Below, piece by piece: positions 34,451 to 44,603 of a stretch of 64,000 nt of DNA; the first letter of the stretch is position 1, and each line of letters opens with the position of its first letter. The position numbers were made by a program, and so were the translations under genes. The notes under the pieces are model-generated. The model worked only from the letters and a program-made list of their open reading frames with translations. It ran no database searches and had not been told where the DNA came from. Source of the DNA: Pseudoalteromonas citrea (GTDB lineage Bacteria; Pseudomonadota; Gammaproteobacteria; Enterobacterales; Alteromonadaceae); the NCBI RefSeq assembly GCF_000238375.3, contig NZ_AHBZ03000012.1, positions 62,001-126,000 of the forward strand. Reading direction: 5' to 3'.

Positions 34451-36787
34451 CTACAATTTAAATCGAGATACCAAGTCCTTTAATCGCTTATATTCACCTT
34501 CAAGTTCATTACAGCACCCAGACGCATCCTCTATTGCTTGGTTGTTATTTTCGGCCAACTCACTAATAGAAGACACTTGCTGCGCCATATCACGAGCAAC
34601 TGCGCTTTGCTCTGCTGTTGCAGTCGCCACCTGAGAGTTATAACCCTCAATCTCAACAACTTCTTTGTTTATTTCTTCAAATGAGTCTGTCACTTTATGG
34701 GTCGTAACTAGGGTGTCTTCCACACTTTTTAGCGCAACTTTCATCGTCGTTACTGTTTGCTTTGTGCCATGTTGTAGTGTTTCAATAATTGTTTGGATCT
34801 CTTTGGTAGAATCTTGGGTTTTTTGTGCAAGCGAACGAACTTCATCAGCAACAACGGCAAAGCCACGGCCTTGCTCACCCGCCCTAGCTGCTTCAATGGC
34901 GGCATTCAGCGCTAAAAGATTTGTTTGTTCAGCAATACCCCTGATCACCTCTAATACAGAGCCAATGTCGTTACTGTCTTTTGCTACTGTATCAACACTA
35001 TTTGAAGTCGTAGAAATCGTTTCTTTAAGCGTTTCGTTATAATGCATATTCGCTTCAACATTGCGCTTACCGTCATTTACCTGATCAACCGCCGCATGTG
35101 TTGCATGGTTAGAGCTTTTCGCTGATTCAGCAAGTGAGTCAGATGTTTGTGCCATTTCTTCAATTGCAGCCGATAACTGTAATGTCATACCTGATTGCTC
35201 TTGTGACTGAGATGTCACCACATTAAAGTTATCTCTGAGCAAATTAACCGAACGGCTTAAATTAGTCGATGAATCAGATACTTCCTGCATAGCGCCATTA
35301 ATGCTTTGCATCATTAAATTAAATGAACGTTCAACCTGACCAATTTCATCTTTGTCTGATTTACCCGCTCGTAAATCTGCTCTTAGCGATAAATCGAGTG
35401 TATTGGCAACTCGCATAACAAAATCATTTAACTGCAATATCGGCTTAGAGAGATATCCACCCAGTACCCATGCTGCGGTTAATCCTAAAGCAATAATAAT
35501 TAGCGTACTGATAATTGCTGTGGTAACTAACGTACTGAGTATGCCATCCATTGCCGCAAATCCTTCAGACTCATCAATTTCACTTAAAATTGCCCATCGA
35601 TTATCACCCACTTCAATAAATCCATAGGCTGACGCAACCTCGACTCCTCTATAATCAGCAATTAGGTCAAATCCTTGCTGCCCCTTAAGCGCAGCTCGCA
35701 CCGCTTGCGTGTCTACTGGTGCAATCCCTAAAGAAGAGTCTCTAATGTCGATTTGCTTAATTGTTTTACCATCGATGCCTGAACTGGCCAGAGCTGCCAA
35801 ATATGCGGCCTTATCTTCAAGTAAAAACCGACTTTGAGAGCGCATAAGTCCATCGTCGCCAACCAAGTAGGTTTCGCCAGACATACCCAACCCACGAGAC
35901 TGCCATTGTTCATGATAGGTCATGATGTCATTAATTCGATCAACGGGTGCTTGAAATATCAATACCCCAACACGAGTGCCTTGTTTAAATATTGGCGATG
36001 CAAAAAAAGCAGCGGGCGCTTCGTATGAAGGCGTGTAAGGGTGAAAATCGATAATTTTAACCTCACCTTCTGATAAGTTCATGCCAGCACGATATGCCTT
36101 ACCAAGCCCTGAGTTTGCGTATGCGCCATTTTTTAATGAAGTTGCAAAATCAAGCTCCTTAAATACAGAATAAACAACATCCCCCGTTTTCGCATCTGCA
36201 ATAAATATGTCGTAATAGCCAAAGGCCTCTAACGTTTTTTTAAATGAAAGGTGGTACTTAACATGTGCCTGCTGATATGCACTCCCATCATTGGGGTTAA
36301 TCAATTCACTTTTGCTACCCAGTGGGTGCGAATTATTGGCAATGTATGTGTATTGTAATGCTTTACCATGCTCAGATAGCGTCGTTAACAACGACTGTAC
36401 ATTGATATTTTTATTGTCATTAAGCGATTTATATGTCGATAAAAACTGTTGCTGATAGAATTGAGACAACTTGTTATCGACTTGTGCTGATGAAGCCGAT
36501 GTGGATGAGAGGCTATACTGCTTAAAAGCATCACTAAATTGTACCGTTCCCTCAATGGTCATAACAGATGACGCTAATGTCGCAATATGGTGCTCTATAT
36601 TATCTAGGTAACTGGTAATTTGTTCAGCTTTTGCATCTCGCAGCCCTATCAATCGATTCTGTAACTGCTCTTCTAACGCCGTTGATGTCATCGACTCCGC
36701 TAACTTGGTCAAAACAACCGATGTGGTGAGTACACCAACAGCAATAATGACAGCCACATTCATTATAATCTTTGTTTTTATACGCAC
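34451..36787 (-). CDS. Methyl-accepting chemotaxis protein with Cache sensor
   Basis: 778-aa transmembrane chemoreceptor. N-terminal helix (about 8-28), a large periplasmic dCache-type domain (about 35-415; [19 protein letters not shown] and [19 protein letters not shown] are Cache-like), a second helix (about 425-450), a HAMP domain ([18 protein letters not shown] onward) and the MCP signalling hairpin with the invariant tip ([44 protein letters not shown]). It binds CheW/CheA; the ligand is unknown, and Cache domains often bind amino or organic acids. No CheW-binding pentapeptide tail. Single gene. Confidence 0.95.
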   Translation of the reverse strand: MRIKTKIIMNVAVIIAVGVLTTSVVLTKLAESMTSTALEEQLQNRLIGLRDAKAEQITSYLDNIEHHIATLASSVMTIEGTVQFSDAFKQYSLSSTSASSAQVDNKLSQFYQQQFLSTYKSLNDNKNINVQSLLTTLSEHGKALQYTYIANNSHPLGSKSELINPNDGSAYQQAHVKYHLSFKKTLEAFGYYDIFIADAKTGDVVYSVFKELDFATSLKNGAYANSGLGKAYRAGMNLSEGEVKIIDFHPYTPSYEAPAAFFASPIFKQGTRVGVLIFQAPVDRINDIMTYHEQWQSRGLGMSGETYLVGDDGLMRSQSRFLLEDKAAYLAALASSGIDGKTIKQIDIRDSSLGIAPVDTQAVRAALKGQQGFDLIADYRGVEVASAYGFIEVGDNRWAILSEIDESEGFAAMDGILSTLVTTAIISTLIIIALGLTAAWVLGGYLSKPILQLNDFVMRVANTLDLSLRADLRAGKSDKDEIGQVERSFNLMMQSINGAMQEVSDSSTNLSRSVNLLRDNFNVVTSQSQEQSGMTLQLSAAIEEMAQTSDSLAESAKSSNHATHAAVDQVNDGKRNVEANMHYNETLKETISTTSNSVDTVAKDSNDIGSVLEVIRGIAEQTNLLALNAAIEAARAGEQGRGFAVVADEVRSLAQKTQDSTKEIQTIIETLQHGTKQTVTTMKVALKSVEDTLVTTHKVTDSFEEINKEVVEIEGYNSQVATATAEQSAVARDMAQQVSSISELAENNNQAIEDASGCCNELEGEYKRLKDLVSRFKL

Positions 36788-37092
36788 GCTAATACCTCAT
36801 CCTCTAAAAAAACTACTCTGCACTTAGCAGTTCTTTAAAATTAGTTTATTTGCGTATATTACGCCAAGCCTAAAACCCATAAAAAAGTATTTATTTTTCA
36901 TGTGTCTGTCACCGATAAATTAATTCATAAAAAGATCAAAATGTATTACGCCATCATGACCAACGTATCATATGATTTGACCTTTAAAAGGCAGCTGTTA
37001 TCTTTACTAAACAGCGTAAAATGCCGCGATAAGAATATTTTTTAGTATATATCCACTCACTTTCGTTAATCATTCAACCGTAGAGAGCTGTT
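36788..37092. other. Intergenic region between MCP and FIST genes
   Basis: 305 AT-rich bases between divergent genes. A TTGACC hexamer (36977-36982) could be a -35 element for the FIST operon, but the matching -10 is weak. No operator recognised. Confidence 0.4.
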
Positions 37093-38259
37093 TTGTTTAA
37101 ATTTAATTGCTATTCATCAAACACACCCGATACCCACCAAGCGCTAAATGATATACATGCCCAATCTCACCCATCTCTTAAGCCCGCTTTTATACTTGTC
37201 TACTTTGATGTACAGCTTAATGCACACACTATATGGCACTGGCTAACTGCGCATTTCGCAGGGGTGCCCTTTATTTTAAGTAGCTCATGTCAAGGTAGCC
37301 TTTGTCATAACCAGTATAACGATAACGCATTTGCCACACTGACTATCACAACCATTGAAGACGACTCTGGGCATTACCATATTTGTGCTGGCAATGCACC
37401 AGATAAACCTATTTATGAAACAGCCCAAAACACAGCACGACATTTATTAAACAATACCGGCAGCGAACCACCAGAATTGTTATGGGTAACTCTCACACCA
37501 GGAGATGAAGAGGCTGCTATAAATGGAGTGCAAAATATCATCGGCACACGCGTACCCATCGTCGGAGGATCCGCGTCTGATAATGATGTAACAGGACAGT
37601 GGCAAATATTCACACATGCCAGTTCAGAGCCTTGTCAAATGGCCATAGCAAGCTTAATGCCGTCAGTGCCCATTTCGTTCTCGTTTTCATCAGGGTATGC
37701 ACCATCAGGACGCACAACTGAGGTAACCGAGTCATCAGGCAGGCAAGTAACTTCGCTCGATGGCATCAAAGCCGCGAGGCAATATAACCACTTAACAAAT
37801 GGAGCCATCACTGAGCAGCTGCATGGTGGTAATATTCTTGGGCTAACCTCTTTTCACCCTATAGGCCGTGAAGTTAATAAAGATGAATACTTACTAAGTC
37901 ACCCTGAACGCGTCAATGATGACGGTACTATGAGCCTATTCTCACAGTTAGAGCAAGGCGATCATTTGCATATTATGCAAGGTTCAACAAGCAGTTTGCT
38001 GCAACGCGCGCATAAAGTAATTCAAAGTGCACAAAATGGCTTAGCTAAACCGGATCTCTCAGGCTGCTTACTCATATATTGCGCAGGCTGCATGCTCAGC
38101 GTAAAACCACAGTTTGAACAAGTCACTGATAATATAAAAAAGCGCTTTGCAACTACCCCGGTCACCGGGGCCTATACGTTTGGCGAACAAGGCTGTTTTT
38201 TAGATGGTCAATCACGTCACGGGAATTTAATGATTTCTGCTGTCGTATTTGGGGTATAA
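37093..38259 (+). CDS. FIST-domain sensor protein (NosP-like)
   Basis: 388-aa soluble protein made of FIST_N (about 30-210) and FIST_C (about 225-370) domains; typical segments are PFILSSSCQGSL, VPIVGGSASDND, YNHLTNGAI and CLLIYCAGCMLSVKPQFEQV with FGEQGCF near the end. In Pseudomonas, Vibrio and Shewanella such proteins (NosP) bind heme, sense nitric oxide and control a co-encoded histidine kinase. TTG start with GAGAG upstream; there is no upstream ATG. The histidine kinase gene starts one base after its stop, which supports the NosP assignment. Some FIST proteins may sense other small ligands instead. Confidence 0.85.
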   Translation: MFKFNCYSSNTPDTHQALNDIHAQSHPSLKPAFILVYFDVQLNAHTIWHWLTAHFAGVPFILSSSCQGSLCHNQYNDNAFATLTITTIEDDSGHYHICAGNAPDKPIYETAQNTARHLLNNTGSEPPELLWVTLTPGDEEAAINGVQNIIGTRVPIVGGSASDNDVTGQWQIFTHASSEPCQMAIASLMPSVPISFSFSSGYAPSGRTTEVTESSGRQVTSLDGIKAARQYNHLTNGAITEQLHGGNILGLTSFHPIGREVNKDEYLLSHPERVNDDGTMSLFSQLEQGDHLHIMQGSTSSLLQRAHKVIQSAQNGLAKPDLSGCLLIYCAGCMLSVKPQFEQVTDNIKKRFATTPVTGAYTFGEQGCFLDGQSRHGNLMISAVVFGV

Positions 38260-38260
38260 A

Positions 38261-39655
38261 ATGGCAAATAATCATCAACAACTCATTGAACATAACGAGC
38301 GTTTAATTGAGAAAGTCGCTCGCTTAGAACGCGAAGTAGACAGCCTACGTACCCAACAGTCTGAGTCGCAAGTATTGCTAGAAGGCATGAGTGCATCATT
38401 ACAGGCATCGACCATAGAAGAAATTTACCAATCCATTTTTGCCACACTCAATATTCAAGCCTCTTTTGATGCCGCATTTTTATTAACACCAGATATACCG
38501 GGCACACTCAAAGTTGCTGCCACCAGTACACATCAATCAATCGATCAAAGGCTTAGCGTTGACCCATTATTAAAGTCTGTACTTACAGGCTCCGCAAAAG
38601 CGATCGTTGATTTTCAATTACTCCAACCTCCATGGTTAAGCACTTTGGGTGTAAAAGGCTATCACAGTGCTTTACTCGCTTCTTTTAGCTATAAAAGCTC
38701 GGTGTGCCTACTTATTATATTGAGTGAACGTAAAGGCGCATATTTACGCCAAGATGTGCGTTCAATTAGTCGTATTACTGGGCTTGTTGAACAAACCTTG
38801 GCACAAGTTGAAAACCGATTCATTGAGTTGGAAGCACAGCAACTGCGCATTGAATCAGAACGCGTACAAAATAATCTAGTACAGCAAGATAAAATGGCAT
38901 CTTTAGGCCAGCTTGCTGCTGGTATAGCCCATGAAATTAACAACCCAATTAGTTTTATTGGCAGTAATTTACAGCTGATGCAACAACAAGTTGCTGATAT
39001 GTTTAAAGTACAAGAAAGCCTGAAAGAGTACCTTGATCCTAAAGCTTTATCCGTCTTAAACAACCTCACTGAGCAATACCAGTGTGACTTTTTAAAAAGT
39101 GAGTTTAGTGAGCTTTTCGCCGATTGTAACCTAGGTGTAGAACGCGTTAGTCATATTGTAAAGTCTCTCAAAGCCTACTGCCAAAACAATGACAGTAACT
39201 GGCATTTGAGTGATGTCTGTGAAGGCATTAGTTTGACCCTTAAAATCTTAGAGAACCAAGTAAAAAATACCTGTCATATAGTTGAAGAGCATACACAGAT
39301 ACCGCAAAGCTATTGTATCAACAATGAACTTAATCAAGTTTATCTAAATCTATTGGTAAATGCTGTACAGAGCATTACAGATCACGGGGAAATATTCATC
39401 CGCAGTTATTGTCAAGAACAGAAAATAATCATTGAAATTCAAGATAATGGTATTGGCATTGAGCAAAATCAGCTTGATCGTATTTTTGACCCATTCTATA
39501 CCACCAAAGATATAGGAAAAGGCACAGGCCTCGGGTTATCCATATCACAAGCCATTGTTAAAAAGCATTTGGGGGAAATCACTGTTTCGAGTACCGTAAA
39601 TCAAGGCACTTTATTCAAAATAATACTGCCGGTATTAACCTCTCCCCCGCCTTAG
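38261..39655 (+). CDS. Soluble sensor histidine kinase paired with the FIST protein
   Basis: 464 aa, starting at ATG 38261 with GGGG 6 bases upstream; a TTG at 38249 inside the FIST gene is less likely. N-terminal coiled coil (about 8-35), a GAF-like domain (about 45-190), a helical linker, then HisKA with H224 (AAGIAHEINNPISFIGSNLQL) and an HATPase domain with N-box NELNQVYLNLLVNAVQS, G1 IEIQDNGIGIE, F-box FDPFYTT and G2 GKGTGLGLSIS. No membrane helix and no receiver domain. Its output partner is not obvious. It is probably regulated by the FIST sensor. Confidence 0.93.
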   Translation: MANNHQQLIEHNERLIEKVARLEREVDSLRTQQSESQVLLEGMSASLQASTIEEIYQSIFATLNIQASFDAAFLLTPDIPGTLKVAATSTHQSIDQRLSVDPLLKSVLTGSAKAIVDFQLLQPPWLSTLGVKGYHSALLASFSYKSSVCLLIILSERKGAYLRQDVRSISRITGLVEQTLAQVENRFIELEAQQLRIESERVQNNLVQQDKMASLGQLAAGIAHEINNPISFIGSNLQLMQQQVADMFKVQESLKEYLDPKALSVLNNLTEQYQCDFLKSEFSELFADCNLGVERVSHIVKSLKAYCQNNDSNWHLSDVCEGISLTLKILENQVKNTCHIVEEHTQIPQSYCINNELNQVYLNLLVNAVQSITDHGEIFIRSYCQEQKIIIEIQDNGIGIEQNQLDRIFDPFYTTKDIGKGTGLGLSISQAIVKKHLGEITVSSTVNQGTLFKIILPVLTSPPP

Positions 39656-39983
39656 CATGTTCTATTTCGATATAAAAAAACGCCCAAAAGGGCGTTTTTT
39701 ATTGGTTTAATCTAGGGGCTATTGAACTTTACTGTTCTATTTTTGTTCTCTTTGAGCGTACTTTATCACGGCGCTTAATGTGTGGCCTAGTAACCTAAAC
39801 GAATATTAAGCAGCACAGAGAAAAGGGCGCTCAAAAGAACCGGTAGGCAGCGCTTGATTGGCTTTTCTACTGTGTTATCGGCTAACTCACATAGAATAAC
39901 CATGCTACGCAGCCTATGCCTTGTATAAAACCCAATCAAACTGCTGTAAAAATGAACCTAAAAGATCAACAGCCCCTAACCAT
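39656..39983. other. Intergenic region with terminator
   Basis: 328 bases between convergent genes. It contains the terminator at 39675-39700; the remainder to 39983 shows nothing recognisable. Confidence 0.6.
39675..39700. terminator. Bidirectional terminator after the histidine kinase gene
   Basis: Stem AAAAAACGCCC (39675-39685) with GGGCGTTTTTT (39690-39700), 4-nt loop. A-run and T-run flank it on both strands. Confidence 0.9.
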
Positions 39984-41534
39984 CTATGAAGGGTACGTGT
40001 AACTTGATTGTAATCCAAGCGGGAAGCCAAGACCCCAATAAGCAAGTAAGAACAAGCTCCAGCCAATTAAGAAGGCAATTGAGTAAGGTAACATCATCGC
40101 AATCAATGTACCGATCCCCGTCCCTTTAACGTATTTCTGGCAATACACCACGACCAATGGAAAATAAGGCATAAGTGGCGTGATAATGTTTGAACTTGAA
40201 TCACCGACGCGATATGCCGCTTGTGTTAAGTCAGGTGAAATGCCCAATTGCATTAGCATAGGTACAAATATGGGTCCTAGTAGCGCCCATTTTGCAGAAC
40301 TTGAACCCACAAAAAGATTAACGAACGCCGTCAGGAAAATAATGCCCACGACCGTAACTGAGCTTGGAAGAGACATCGCTTTAAGTACTTCAGCACCCTC
40401 GATAGCTAATAGTGCTCCCAAGTTTGACTGGCTAAATGCCGCAATAAATAAGGCACAGAAAAATGCCATAACAATATAGTACGCCATGCTGCCCATGGCT
40501 TTACTCATTGCGTCAATCATATCTTTTGAACTTTTAAATGTGCCAACCATAAAACCAAAAATGGCACCTGGGATCCAAAATAGTAAGAAAATTAATGGCA
40601 CAATTGATTGCATTAAAGGTGCGCTAAAGTCAGTTAAAGAACCATTTGGGCTGCGTAATGCAGAGTCTTCACCACTAGAGGCGTAAGCAAGTAAACCAAG
40701 ACCTGCAATCATCACTGATGATGCAACATAAAACGCAGTGCGTTCTTTTGAGGTAACCTCATCAAATGCCGGTAGGTTATCTGTATCCCCATCCACTTTA
40801 GTGTCTTTCAAGCGAGGTTCGATGATTTTATCGGTAATATACCAACCTAATAAAACAATAAAAACACTTGAAGCCGATGTGAAGAACCAGTTATTCAACG
40901 GGTTAACTGACATTGCAGGGTCAATAATATGCGCCGCACTTTGAGTAAAACTTTGTAGTAATGGGTCTATTCCTGACGGAATAAAGTTTGCGCTGAATCC
41001 ACCACTTACACCAGCAAATGCCGCCGCGATACCCGCTAACGGATGACGTCCCATTGCATAATATATTACGCCAGCAATCGGAATAACTAAAACGTAACCT
41101 GCATCTGTTGCTGTATGGCTTACAATCGCAATCAAAATAATTGATGGTGTCAATAACGCCTGTGGCGTTCTTTTTAACATCAATTTCAAACCGGCATTGA
41201 TATAACCTGAATGTTCAGCAACACCCACACCTAACATCGCAACCAGTACCACACCCAACGGCGCAAATCCGGTAAATGTTTTAACCATAGAGGCTAAAAA
41301 CCCAGCTAATGCATCGCCACTCAATAAATTATTAACGACAATCGCTTGGCCTGTTCGAGGGTCAATTGCATCAAAGCTTGTACCCGAGAATAACCACGAT
41401 AAAAACCATATTAAGACCATCGCAATTAAAAATATAATGGCCGGATCAGGGAGCTTATTTCCTACCCGTTCTATCGAGTTTAAAAACCGCGTTACCATCC
41501 CTGGAGAGGCCGCCGTATTTGTATCTTGACTCAT
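39984..41534 (-). CDS. AbgT-family transporter
   Basis: 516-aa inner-membrane transporter with about 12 hydrophobic segments. AbgT signatures are visible: NKLPDPAIIFLIAMVLIW, PLGVVLVAMLGVGVAEHSGYI, SHTATDAGYVLVIPI, GGFSANFIPSGIDPLLQ, GSSSAKWALLGPIFVPMLMQLG and RVGDSSSNIITPLMPYFPLV. E. coli AbgT takes up p-aminobenzoyl-glutamate, a folate breakdown product; other members export sulfonamides (MtrF, YdaH). No abgAB hydrolase genes are nearby, so the direction and substrate are open. Confidence 0.93.
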   Translation of the reverse strand: MSQDTNTAASPGMVTRFLNSIERVGNKLPDPAIIFLIAMVLIWFLSWLFSGTSFDAIDPRTGQAIVVNNLLSGDALAGFLASMVKTFTGFAPLGVVLVAMLGVGVAEHSGYINAGLKLMLKRTPQALLTPSIILIAIVSHTATDAGYVLVIPIAGVIYYAMGRHPLAGIAAAFAGVSGGFSANFIPSGIDPLLQSFTQSAAHIIDPAMSVNPLNNWFFTSASSVFIVLLGWYITDKIIEPRLKDTKVDGDTDNLPAFDEVTSKERTAFYVASSVMIAGLGLLAYASSGEDSALRSPNGSLTDFSAPLMQSIVPLIFLLFWIPGAIFGFMVGTFKSSKDMIDAMSKAMGSMAYYIVMAFFCALFIAAFSQSNLGALLAIEGAEVLKAMSLPSSVTVVGIIFLTAFVNLFVGSSSAKWALLGPIFVPMLMQLGISPDLTQAAYRVGDSSSNIITPLMPYFPLVVVYCQKYVKGTGIGTLIAMMLPYSIAFLIGWSLFLLAYWGLGFPLGLQSSYTYPS

Positions 41535-41721
41535 GTTTCATCTCTAAAATTACAAAATTGTTTAACCTTAACGCAATTTGGTGTTAACTCGCAATCAAAC
41601 GCGCCTTAAACTGGTACGGATCGCTCAATATACCCCCAAAAAGAGGGTTTTTTAGTCTAATTTATCGCATGGGTTCGGCTTTGAACTATTATGTTAATTC
41701 ATTATTAGTAAGGATATAGCC

Positions 41722-42567
41722 ATGATTGATATTGATGACTCTGTGCTCAAAGACATAAAAAATGGGTTTAATTTACCACCAAAGCCGGAGCTACTCTGTC
41801 AACTACAAGATACCCTGACAGAGCCTGAGCCTAATCTTCACCAAATTGCAGAACTTATTTCAACAGACATAGCAACTTCAGCAGCAGTACTTAAAGTGAT
41901 CAACTCTAGTAGCTATGGCATGGCACGTACTATTACCGATATTCGTCAAGCCGTTATGTTTTTGGGATTAGAAAGTATCACAACCTTAGTGACTGGGTTT
42001 TTAATTAAGCAAGCGTTTGACCAACGCACATGTTGTATCAAACTAGAACGTTTTTGGGATACCGCAACAGAAATTGCAGATGTTGCGACACTTATCGGAA
42101 AAAAAATTAAATCCAAAGTTCCCATTGAAAACCTGCATATGCTGGGGTTATTTCATGATGCTGGCATACCTGCAATGGCTATGAAGTATGACAACTATTT
42201 AGATGTACTAACTACGGCAAATCAACAATCAACAGTTAACTTAGCCGCCCATGAAGCAACGTATTATCCAACCAACCACGCTGTGATCGGTTACTACCTA
42301 GCAAGTAGTTGGAACTTACCAAAGGTGATTTGCCAATTAGTATTGCGCCATCATGACATTGATTACTTTAACGAACATCACCCCAGTGACGAAAAACTCT
42401 GTATGGCAACATTAAAAATGGCAGAAAATTTAGTCTATACCAACAAACGCTTTGTTGTAGACCCTGACTGGCTCAATGTTAAAACCGCGGTATTAAAAGT
42501 CTTAGACTTAGAAGAAGATGACTACCAAGATATCAAAGATGATGCGCAGGAGTATTTCATCGAATAA
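41722..42567 (+). CDS. HDOD-domain signalling protein
   Basis: 281-aa cytoplasmic protein, essentially a single HDOD domain: LPPKPELLCQLQDTL, ISTDIATSAAVLKVINSSSYGMARTITDIRQAVMFLGLESI, LHMLGLFHDAGIPAMAM and NHAVIGYYLASSWNLPKVICQLVLRHHD. Some HD residues remain (FHDAGIP, RHHD), but HDOD proteins are generally regarded as non-catalytic partners in two-component and c-di-GMP networks. AAGGA lies 6-7 bases before the ATG. It follows a FIST/histidine kinase pair and precedes a receiver-like gene, with separate spacing. Confidence 0.9.
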   Translation: MIDIDDSVLKDIKNGFNLPPKPELLCQLQDTLTEPEPNLHQIAELISTDIATSAAVLKVINSSSYGMARTITDIRQAVMFLGLESITTLVTGFLIKQAFDQRTCCIKLERFWDTATEIADVATLIGKKIKSKVPIENLHMLGLFHDAGIPAMAMKYDNYLDVLTTANQQSTVNLAAHEATYYPTNHAVIGYYLASSWNLPKVICQLVLRHHDIDYFNEHHPSDEKLCMATLKMAENLVYTNKRFVVDPDWLNVKTAVLKVLDLEEDDYQDIKDDAQEYFIE

Positions 42568-42879
42568 AAAGCAAGCTTCCAAAAAACAATACTTAAAGAT
42601 TGGTTTTTGTGCTTTTTCTAAATTTATCCATAGAGTAGTCGTCTATGTTTTTAAAATAATGTAAACAGATGCAAATAGCACCTTGAATTCTAATTGTTAA
42701 TAGCATATAAATCAGGGCGATTTCATTTGCCGGTTTACAGATAGCATGCATATTAGAATACTTGTCCAGAAAACAATGGAAGGTGAGAATTTATAATTCA
42801 AATTCATGACTTAAAATAAAAAATTGAAAAAACTACACCCCTTTTCATTCATTCTTTCATTTACAAAGAGAGTATTAAA
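42568..42879. other. Intergenic region, no clear element
   Basis: 312 AT-rich bases. No hairpin with a T-run and no small gene seen. Presumably holds the promoter of the receiver-TPR gene. Confidence 0.5.
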
Positions 42880-44391
42880 TTGCAGCTGAACAATTTAAAT
42901 ATTGCCATTATTGATGAAAGCAAAGCAAATATAGAGCTACTCAGCAACATACTGAAGAGTTTAGGCGTCTTTAATATATTTACTTTTGCTCAACCAGAGC
43001 AATTTATGAATGAAATTGAAACTCAGCAATTCGATGTCTTATTTCTAGATCATAATATTGAGCAACTACATAATCACTATGACATGATCAGCGATCTGAT
43101 TTTTGCAGATAAGCTACTACCTACCACACGTCTAATATACCTTGCATTTGAAAATACCTCTTTTGATTACACCTGTGAGTATCCATTTCATAGTACACAA
43201 ATGATCACTCGACCTTTCAACACTGCGCAAATATCAGAGCAGTTGAAGCAGCACGTTCTACAAATTTCTGAATTTAAGACCGCGTATCAATTTATTAGTC
43301 AAAAACATTACAAACGAGCCCTTTTACATCTAAAAGATCTTAGAAAACGTGACTATCCAAACTTTTTAAAAAAAGCGCGAAACCAGCTGTTAGTGAACTT
43401 GCTACAGCAACTAGGTCAATATAGTATTGCCAAAAAGCTACTTACCCCTCTTGCTGAAAAGCGCATTCATTGGGCTAGTTGGAGCCTATTCCACATTAAC
43501 TATGAGCTAAAAGAGCTCGATAAATGTAAGCAGTTTTTAGCCTTACCACTTATTCAGAAAGTGTACCCAGTGCGTGTTTTTTATTGGCAAATCTATTTAT
43601 CTTGGCAAACCAACAAGCGACACATAGCAACAGAGCAAGTATTGGCTTTTGAACTAGAAAAAATGTCTCCGATGATGCTTAGGCTGGGGTTCATGACACT
43701 GCATGCAAATCAAGAAGTCGAGGCATTAGATAACTTACTCAATAGAGTTCACAGTATCCGTAACGAAAACATTGAGTATCAAAACTACATCAACAGTTTA
43801 AAAGCTCGAATGCAGATTTTATCTGCACTTTTTAACCCGTCAAAACAGCATACTGACAATGCAAAACAGAGTTTAATTGATGTGCAAAAAATCATGCAAT
43901 TAAATAACCCCGATGAATTTAGCACGCTAATGATTGCACTGATGATTCTTGAGGGTAACCATCTCCCAGCGAAAGCAAAGCTTACTCAACTTGCGCAAAA
44001 GAGCAGTGATGATCCTATACAAGTGATCTTTTTAGCATTTTTATACCACCATTTAGGTGAACATCAAGACGCCTTCGAGAGCATTTATACAGCACACCAG
44101 CTGATAAACCGACAGCTAAAGAATTGCCAACATGTTTTAGCTGGCTTAATGCACAAAATTGTTTTCGAAAAAATATATCAAACTGATAAAGCAAGGGCCC
44201 ATGCCTATGAGAAAATAGGTAGACGTTTATACACATCCGCAGAATATCAAAATGCAGTCAAAATATATGGTCACGCACTGAACGCCGGGATCCAAAGTAA
44301 TGAGATTCAGTCTAGGCTAGATGAATGCATACACCTCAGTGGTATGACTGATCATTACTACCAAACACAGATGCACAGTGTCTCAGTATAA
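42880..44391 (+). CDS. Receiver-like domain fused to TPR repeats
   Basis: 503 aa, TTG start with AGAGAG about 9 bases upstream. The first 125 residues have the CheY-like fold pattern: NIAIIDESKANIELLSNILKSLG (acidic pair reduced to D-E), FDVLFLDHNIEQ (phospho-acceptor Asp at about 55) and ITRPFNTAQISEQL in place of the usual Lys motif, where the K-P has become R-P. So phosphorylation may be weak or absent. The rest is helical with several TPR-like repeats (YKRALLHLKDL, QYSIAKKLLTPLA, EHQDAFESIYTAHQL, YQNAVKIYGHALNAG). Such fusions are found beside HDOD and kinase genes and probably serve as protein-protein scaffolds. Confidence 0.8.
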   Translation: MQLNNLNIAIIDESKANIELLSNILKSLGVFNIFTFAQPEQFMNEIETQQFDVLFLDHNIEQLHNHYDMISDLIFADKLLPTTRLIYLAFENTSFDYTCEYPFHSTQMITRPFNTAQISEQLKQHVLQISEFKTAYQFISQKHYKRALLHLKDLRKRDYPNFLKKARNQLLVNLLQQLGQYSIAKKLLTPLAEKRIHWASWSLFHINYELKELDKCKQFLALPLIQKVYPVRVFYWQIYLSWQTNKRHIATEQVLAFELEKMSPMMLRLGFMTLHANQEVEALDNLLNRVHSIRNENIEYQNYINSLKARMQILSALFNPSKQHTDNAKQSLIDVQKIMQLNNPDEFSTLMIALMILEGNHLPAKAKLTQLAQKSSDDPIQVIFLAFLYHHLGEHQDAFESIYTAHQLINRQLKNCQHVLAGLMHKIVFEKIYQTDKARAHAYEKIGRRLYTSAEYQNAVKIYGHALNAGIQSNEIQSRLDECIHLSGMTDHYYQTQMHSVSV

Positions 44392-44603
44392 TGCCACCGC
44401 AACTAATCCCTTTATTCCCCGGCGCCTATCAGAACAATGTAAAAAAATTGTTTATATCAAAAAGTACACAAGGTACACTCTTTTTATTAATATCGGCTAT
44501 AACGTGACAAAATAACACCAGCTGCTCGACCGCCTCCTACAAACTGTAAAACCAATGATGGCGAGTACGGCTTTTATATAGCTTTCGTAAAAAGGATGGT
44601 TTA

